Assembly: GCF_030700245.1 (NCBI RefSeq)
Contig: NZ_JAUYZI010000023.1
Coordinates: 2,501-66,500, forward strand
Length of the DNA stretch: 64,000 nucleotides
DNA from: Methylobacterium amylolyticum
GTDB lineage: Bacteria > Pseudomonadota > Alphaproteobacteria > Rhizobiales > Beijerinckiaceae
Direction of reading: 5' to 3'
A model generated the notes under the pieces. That model was not told the origin of the DNA. It saw nothing but the letters and a program-made list of their open reading frames with translations, and made no database searches. Positions 59,520-64,000 of this stretch are shown piece by piece. Position numbers and translations under genes: made by a program. Position 1 is the first letter of the stretch. Each line of letters starts with the position of its first letter.

Positions 59520-59766
59520 GTGCCGAGGCCGAGGCATCCGAACAAGGAGATCGAGGCCGCCGTCCGGACCGCCGGAGGAGAGAGGCTGGACCCTGCGGCT
59601 CCAGGGGCACTGGGGGCGCCTGTACTGCCCCGAGCACGACCGGGACGGTTGTCAGGTCGGCGTGAACGGCACGCCGAGAAACCCCGAGGCCCATGCCCGC
59701 CAGATCCGGCGCGCCATCGATCGCTGTCCGCACTGTCGGGAGGACACGGAAGATGGATACGTTTGA
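59520..59766 (+). pseudogene. frameshifted small gene, first of a toxin-antitoxin-like pair
   Basis: A GTG start gives VPRPRHPNKEIEAAVRTA in one frame. The continuation GWTLRLQGHWGRLYCPEHD, then GVNGTPRNPEAHARQIRRAI and a CPHC end, lies in another frame. Removal of one G in GCCGGAGGAG (about 59571-59580) restores a single frame with A-E-E-R-G-W at the joint. The joined product of about 81 residues looks like the HicA-like small proteins that begin PRPRHPNKEIE and end NPxxHARQIRR. It is either a recent pseudogene or a sequencing error at a G run. The last 14 bases overlap the next gene. Confidence 0.6.
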
Positions 59767-60277
59767 GTTCAGCGTCGTCGCCACCGGCCTGGACCCCGGG
59801 GCCCCCGACTTCGAGGCCCGGTTCTACGAGGCGGGCTGCGACGACGCGACGATCTCCTTCCAGAAGGGGCACATCATCGTCGACTTCGCCCGCGAGGCGG
59901 AGAACATCGCCGTGGCGATCGGGTCTGCGCTCGCGGCGGTCGAGCGGGCCGGCGCGTCGGTCGAGCGGGTCGAGCCCGATCCGCTGGTCAGCCTCGCCGA
60001 CATCGCGCAGCGCACGGGGATGAGCCGGGCGGCGATGACCCAGTACGCCAAGGGGCAGCGGGCGGAGGGCTTCCCGCGGCCGGTGGCCAAGGTCACCTCG
60101 GACAGCCCGCTCTGGGACTGGGCCAGCGTCTCCCTGTGGCTGGCGCAGCGGCAGAAGCTCGGGCACGCGGAGGTGATCCGCGCGGCGGCGGTCAAGCAGG
60201 CCAACGCGGTGATCGAGGCGGGCAGCATCGACGTCGCCGAGCCGATCCGCAGGCGGCTGCGGGAGCTGGCCGCCTGA
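59753..60277 (+). CDS. HTH protein, likely antitoxin/regulator partner
   Basis: This 174-residue protein has two parts. The N-terminal half (FEFSVVATGLDPGAPDFEAR, YEAGCDDATISFQKGHIIVDFAREA) is an alpha/beta domain. The C-terminal half is a helix-turn-helix of MerR/AlpA type (LADIAQRTGMSRAAMTQYAKG with FPRPVAKV and LWDWASVSLWLA). The start MDTFEFSVVA follows GGGAGG and overlaps the end of the frameshifted gene upstream. Position and domain plan suggest a DNA-binding antitoxin or autoregulator of that pair; the module is not experimentally defined to my knowledge. Confidence 0.72.
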   Translation: MDTFEFSVVATGLDPGAPDFEARFYEAGCDDATISFQKGHIIVDFAREAENIAVAIGSALAAVERAGASVERVEPDPLVSLADIAQRTGMSRAAMTQYAKGQRAEGFPRPVAKVTSDSPLWDWASVSLWLAQRQKLGHAEVIRAAAVKQANAVIEAGSIDVAEPIRRRLRELAA

Positions 60278-60397
60278 GGCACCGGCCGTTTCGATCCCGT
60301 CCCGGTCTCAAGCCGCGCGACGCCGCGGCGCTGGCGCGGGCCGGCGCGCGGGCCTACCACGGGCGCGTCGCGAGAAACGAGAGAACGGATCCCGACC

Positions 60398-62122
60398 ATG
60401 AGGAAGCGCCCGGAAGAGCTTCGCAGCCATCGCTGGTTCGGCGTGGACGACCTGCGGGCGTTCGGCCACCGCTCGCGGCTGGCGCAGATGGGCTTCTCGG
60501 ATGCCGACTGGGCCGGCAAGCCGGTGATCGGCATCCTCAACACGTGGTCCGACCTCAGCCCCTGCCACGCCCACTTCCGGGTTCGCGCCGAGGAGATCAA
60601 GCGCGGCGTCTGGCAGGCCGGCGGCTTCCCCGTCGAGATCCCCGTGCTGCCGGTCACCGAGCAGTACATGAAGCCGACCTCGATGCTCTACCGCAACCTG
60701 CTCGCGCTGGAGACCGAGGAGCTGATCCGCTCCCAGCCCGTCGACGGCGTCGTGCTGATGGGCGGCTGCGACAAGACCGGGCCCGGCCTGATCATGGGCG
60801 CGCTGTCCGCCGGCCTGCCGGCGATCTTCTTCCCCGCCGGCGCGCAGTTGCGCGGCCACTGGCGCGGCAAGACGCTGGGCAGCGGCTCGGACGCCTGGAA
60901 GTACCACGCGGAGTTGCGCGCGGGGAACATCACGCAGGCCCAGTGGAAGGACATGGAGGGCGGCATGAACCGCTCCTTCGGCGTGTGCATGACCGCGGGC
61001 ACCGCCGCCACGATGATGCTGGCGGCCGAGGCGATGGGCTTCTCCCTGCCGGCCTCGGCCGGCATCCCCTCGGCGGATGCCGGCCACCCGCGGCTCGCCA
61101 CCGACAGCGGCCGGCGGATCGTCGAGATGGTCTGGGAGGACTGGACGCCCGCGGCGATGCTGACCCAGGCGAGCGTCGACAACGCGGTGACCGCGACGAT
61201 GGCGTTCGGCGGTTCGACCAACGCCATCCCGCACCTGATCGCCATGGCGCGCCGGGCGGGTCTCGCTCTCGACCTCGACCGGTTCGACGCGATCAGCCGC
61301 AGCGTGCCGCTGGTGGCCAACCTGCGGCCGAACAACGGCAGCTACCTGATGGAGGACTTCTTCTACGCCGGCGGCAGCCGCGCCTTCCTCGCCCGGATCG
61401 CGCCCTACCTCGACCTCGACGCGCGCACGGTCACGGGGCGCACGCTCGGCGAGGACATCGCCGGGGCCGAGGTGTTCAACCCCGACGTGATCCGCCCGCT
61501 GGAGGACCCGATCCAGGCCGAGGGCGGGCTCGCGGTGCTGCGCGGCTCGCTGGCGCCGCGGGGCGCGGTGATCAAGCACTCGGCCGCCGACCCGCGGCTG
61601 TTGCAGCACACCGGCCCGGCGATCGTGTTCGAGAGCTACGACGACATGAACGCGCGCCTCGACGATCCCGAGCTCGACGTGACGCCCGACAGCGTGCTGG
61701 TGCTGAAGGGGGCTGGCCCGCTCGGGGGTCCGGGCATGCCGGAATGGGGGATGCTGCCGATCCCGAAGAAGATGCTGCAGGCGGGCGTGCGCGACATGGT
61801 GCGGATCTCGGACGCGCGGATGTCGGGCACGAGCTACGGCACCTGCATCCTGCACGTGGCGCCCGAGAGCCATGTCGGCGGGCCGCTGGCGCTGGTGCGG
61901 GACGGCGACCTGATCCGCCTCGACACGGAGGGGCGGCGCCTCGACCTGCTGGTGGAGGCGGACGAGCTGGAGCGGCGGGCCTCGGCCTGGGCGCCGCCGC
62001 CGCGGCGCTACGCGCGGGGCTACACCGCCCTGTTCCTCGACCGGGTGGGTCAGGCCGACACCGGCGTCGACTTCGACTTCCTGGAACACGGGCCCCCCAC
62101 CCCGGAGCCCGAGATCCACTGA
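60398..62122 (+). CDS. IlvD/Edd family sugar-acid dehydratase
   Basis: This iron-sulfur dehydratase of 574 residues resembles L-arabinonate and D-xylonate dehydratases more than IlvD of branched amino acid synthesis. Cluster cysteines are in LSPCHAHFR, GGCDKTGPG and GVCMTAGTA; the family signature DARMSGTSYGTCILHVAPES is intact. The 574-residue length and SDLSPCHAHFRVRAEEIKRG fit the sugar-acid branch. No arabinose or xylose genes are nearby, so substrate is inferred by branch only. It is monocistronic. Confidence 0.88.
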   Translation: MRKRPEELRSHRWFGVDDLRAFGHRSRLAQMGFSDADWAGKPVIGILNTWSDLSPCHAHFRVRAEEIKRGVWQAGGFPVEIPVLPVTEQYMKPTSMLYRNLLALETEELIRSQPVDGVVLMGGCDKTGPGLIMGALSAGLPAIFFPAGAQLRGHWRGKTLGSGSDAWKYHAELRAGNITQAQWKDMEGGMNRSFGVCMTAGTAATMMLAAEAMGFSLPASAGIPSADAGHPRLATDSGRRIVEMVWEDWTPAAMLTQASVDNAVTATMAFGGSTNAIPHLIAMARRAGLALDLDRFDAISRSVPLVANLRPNNGSYLMEDFFYAGGSRAFLARIAPYLDLDARTVTGRTLGEDIAGAEVFNPDVIRPLEDPIQAEGGLAVLRGSLAPRGAVIKHSAADPRLLQHTGPAIVFESYDDMNARLDDPELDVTPDSVLVLKGAGPLGGPGMPEWGMLPIPKKMLQAGVRDMVRISDARMSGTSYGTCILHVAPESHVGGPLALVRDGDLIRLDTEGRRLDLLVEADELERRASAWAPPPRRYARGYTALFLDRVGQADTGVDFDFLEHGPPTPEPEIH

Positions 62123-62166
62123 GCGCCCCCGGCCTCACGTCCGGCGTGCGCCGGACGCGCGCCGCC

Positions 62167-62469
62167 TCAGCCGAAGGCGTTCAGCACGAATTCCACGTGG
62201 TCGACCTTCGGCGGCCCGGCGAAGTGCGGGCCGGCCAGCCGCCGCCATTCCTGGAAGTCGTCCGACTCTCGGAAATGGACCATGTGGTCCTCCACCGTCT
62301 CCCAGCCGACGAACAGCCGGTAGGTCGAGGGCTTCTCGATCACCTTCTGGAGCCCCAGGGAGCGGCAGCCCCGGGCTCGCTCGAACAGCGGCGCCGCCTC
62401 GGCCACCGCCGCCTCGAAGGCCGCCTCGGCCCCCGCCCGCACCTCGATCTCGGCAACCTCGTAGATCAC
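62167..62469 (-). CDS. antibiotic biosynthesis monooxygenase-type (ABM) protein
   Basis: This 100-residue dimeric alpha/beta barrel has IYEVAEIEVRAGAEAAFEAAVAEA, GCRSLGLQKVIEKPSTYRLFVGWE and HFRESDDFQEW, the usual ABM pattern. Members degrade quinones, haem or small aldehydes, or have unknown roles; the name does not imply antibiotic synthesis. It converges with the dehydratase and diverges from the LysR gene, which might regulate it. Confidence 0.85.
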   Translation of the reverse strand: MIYEVAEIEVRAGAEAAFEAAVAEAAPLFERARGCRSLGLQKVIEKPSTYRLFVGWETVEDHMVHFRESDDFQEWRRLAGPHFAGPPKVDHVEFVLNAFG

Positions 62470-62636
62470 GGCCGTCCCTCCCGCGCGGCGTGCTCCGGTG
62501 CCGCGTCCCCGGCAGGGTTAGTGCAGGACGGGGGAAAGGGGAATCCGGGCCCCGCGACAGCCGGCCCCCGGACTTTCGGGCCTCGGTCTTGCAGGCCCCG
62601 GTCTTGCACGCCGGCCGCGGAGGGTGAGCCGCCGCG

Positions 62637-63605
62637 ATGACCGACCTCAGGACCTTGGAGATCTTCTACTGGACCGCCACGCTCGGCAGCTTCAGCCGCG
62701 CGGCCGAGCGCCTCAACACCACCCAGCCCGCGGTCTCGCAGCGCATCGCCGCCCTGGAGGACGCCTTCGGGCTGACGCTGATCGAGCGCGCGCCGCGGTC
62801 GCTCAGCCTGACGCCGAAGGGGCGGGAGCTCCTGGGCTACGCCGAGCGCTTCCTGCGCCTGCGCGCCGAGATGGTCGCGGCGCTGGCGAGCCCGGCCGTG
62901 ACCACCGGGACCCTGCGGCTCGGCGTCTCCGAGACGATCGTCCACACGTGGCTGACGCGCTTCATCGAGGCGATGAGCCGGGCCTATCCCGGCATCGCCC
63001 TCGACATCGCCGTCGACGTGTCGCCGACCATGCGCGACGCGCTGGTGCGGCGCGACCTCGACCTCGCCTTCCTCGTCGGCCCGATCACCCGGCCGAGCCT
63101 GATCAACGTGCCGCTGTGCCGCTTCGCCGTGGCCTGGATCGCCGCGCCGGATCTCGACCTCGGCGACGGCCCGGTCGGTCTCGCCGAGCTGACCCGCCAC
63201 CCGGTCATCACCTACCCGCGCAACACCAACCCCTACGTGCAACTGCACGAGCTGCTGGCGCGGGCCAACCTGCCGCCGCCCCGCCTCTACAGCAACGCCT
63301 CCCTCGCGACGATCGTGCGCATGGCGGTGGAGGGGCTCGGCATCGCGGTCATCCCCGCCGAGACGGTGCGGGCGGAACTCGCCGACGGACGGCTGCGCGC
63401 GGTGGAGACGAGTGCCCGCCTGCCCGACATCGCCTTCACGGCGACCTACGAGAACGCCCCCGACAACCGGCTGGCGGCCGCGACCGCCGCGATCGCGGCC
63501 GAGACCGCGGCCGCGTGGTGCGGCGCTGTCGACGCGCCGTGCCAGTCCAGGGCTGGCGGACCGCGCCCGGCGCAGCGCCGGCCGCGCGTGGGCGCGAACG
63601 GATGA
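62637..63605 (+). CDS. LysR-type regulator
   Basis: This 322-residue regulator has the N-terminal winged helix TLEIFYWTATLGSFSRAAERL with TTQPAVSQRIAALED and a two-lobe effector domain (LRLGVSETIVHTWLTRF). The last 20 residues are basic and variable. It diverges from the ABM gene by 167 bp. The DUF1445 gene downstream is on the same strand, but repeat G separates them. The inducer is unknown. Confidence 0.9.
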   Translation: MTDLRTLEIFYWTATLGSFSRAAERLNTTQPAVSQRIAALEDAFGLTLIERAPRSLSLTPKGRELLGYAERFLRLRAEMVAALASPAVTTGTLRLGVSETIVHTWLTRFIEAMSRAYPGIALDIAVDVSPTMRDALVRRDLDLAFLVGPITRPSLINVPLCRFAVAWIAAPDLDLGDGPVGLAELTRHPVITYPRNTNPYVQLHELLARANLPPPRLYSNASLATIVRMAVEGLGIAVIPAETVRAELADGRLRAVETSARLPDIAFTATYENAPDNRLAAATAAIAAETAAAWCGAVDAPCQSRAGGPRPAQRRPRVGANG

Positions 63606-63626
63606 AGCCGCGCGTTGTGGGATTCC

Positions 63627-63722
63627 GAAGGGATTATCCCTTCGGCGGGTGTCGGGCGGAGCCCGACGGTTCCCCAGGGCTTTGCCCTGGACCCACGAAA
63701 GGGATGATCCCTTTCGAAACCC
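63627..63722. repeat. palindromic repeat family G
   Basis: About 96 bp with outer pairing GATTCCGAAGGGATTATCCC / GGGATGATCCCTTTCGAAA and an inner perfect palindrome CCAGGGCTTTGCCCTGG. GGCGGAGCCC adds a second small hairpin. It is non-coding and lies between the LysR gene and the last gene of the window. Confidence 0.78.
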
Positions 63723-63835
63723 GGATCCTACCAGCGCGTATAAGCCCGCCTTATCGCCCGCGATCCGAAAAGATAATTCGCTTCGCGCCGCGCTCTCGGT
63801 AAGCTGACCCCATTCCACGGCAGACGGGGTCGGTG

Positions 63836-64000
63836 ATGGCAACCTCCGCAGCGGTGCAGACGAGCGGGCGGGCGGGCATGAGCGGGGCCGAGGCCCGGCT
63901 GGCCTGCCGCAGCGGTGCGATCCCCGGAAGCACCGCGGGCGTGGCCGACGGCTACGTGCAGGCCAACCTCGCGGTCTTCCCCGAGAGCCTCGCCGACGAT
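63836..64000 (+). CDS. DUF1445 putative hydro-lyase (5' part only)
   Basis: The first 55 codons are present before the window ends. The segment [19 protein letters not shown] followed by [20 protein letters not shown] matches the N-terminus of the DUF1445 (D-glutamate cyclase-like, 'putative hydro-lyase') family: a helix ending in CRSG, then a P-T-A-G loop and GYVQANL. Either the ATG at 63836 or [13 protein letters not shown] 14 codons later could be the start. Function in this family is only partly known. Confidence 0.75.
   Translation, partial: MATSAAVQTSGRAGMSGAEARLACRSGAIPGSTAGVADGYVQANLAVFPESLADD

Noticed and set aside
60398..62122. Entner-Doudoroff 6-phosphogluconate dehydratase (edd) completing the sugar block
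   Set aside because: Length and motif wording fit the arabinonate/xylonate branch better, there is no eda next to it, and it lies 15 kb from pgl.
62167..62469. Antibiotic biosynthetic cluster around the ABM protein
   Set aside because: Only a single ABM domain protein is present; no synthase, carrier or tailoring genes lie in the window.

Overview
The window is very G+C-rich DNA with almost no non-coding space. Gene starts are often coupled (ATGA, GTGA, TTGA and TGATG overlaps). The gene families point to an alphaproteobacterium of the Hyphomicrobiales, most like Methylobacterium: EcfG-type stress promoters, DUF6894, a tal-pgi fusion, a NasS/NasT-controlled nitrate operon, a long Dcd and an argD-argF pair. 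This placement rests on families and composition, not on a database search. I see no rRNA, tRNA, CRISPR array, prophage or insertion sequence.

Layout. 0.2-10.3 kb: cell-wall M23 peptidase, gluQ, a hybrid sensor kinase facing a GMC oxidoreductase, and the coupled operon serS-surE-pcm. serS carries an in-frame, A+T-rich insert of about 89 codons. 10.7-22.7 kb: housekeeping and stress genes (DUF815 ATPase, dut, CoA-ester lyase, DUF429, Nudix, carbonic anhydrase, DUF4142, acyltransferase, Usp, HIT, nudC, MFS, LysR). 22.7-24.1 kb: a RelE-type toxin-antitoxin pair, a DUF4926-like gene and a decayed DUF6883-like remnant. 24.1-35.8 kb: a nitrate assimilation locus read right to left: nasT, nasS, a sigma-54 promoter plus ANTAR-type attenuator, an FAD oxidoreductase, a siroheme nitrite reductase, a diflavin-type reductase, nasA and cysG. 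36.9-45.7 kb: a sugar block (GH15 glucoamylase, tkt, tal-pgi, gnd, pgl). 45.9-54.6 kb: HD-GYP protein, apaG, dcd, argE, speG, a new-looking repeat protein, hslO and a hydratase. 54.6-64 kb: argD-argF, Rid and GDPD, a frameshifted two-gene toxin-antitoxin-like module, a sugar-acid dehydratase, a LysR regulator and the start of a DUF1445 gene.

How the genes work together. Nitrate is sensed by NasS, which releases the RNA-binding NasT. NasT should then stop a terminator from forming in the leader of the nas operon. NasA makes nitrite, the siroheme enzyme makes ammonium, and CysG supplies siroheme. The sugar block interconverts pentose and hexose phosphates, and ArgE, ArgD and ArgF act in ornithine and citrulline synthesis.

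Three perfect EcfG promoters (GGAAC-N16-CGTT) and one near match place four small envelope-type proteins in the general stress response. At least seven families of palindromic repeats fill the larger gaps.

The strongest candidates for something new are the low-G+C mosaic insert in serS, the exact fit of a 71-bp repeat onto two stop codons, the triplicated ribosome-binding/start unit of the nitrite reductase gene, and the four-repeat Arg/Gly protein. No complete novel defence or biosynthetic system is visible.
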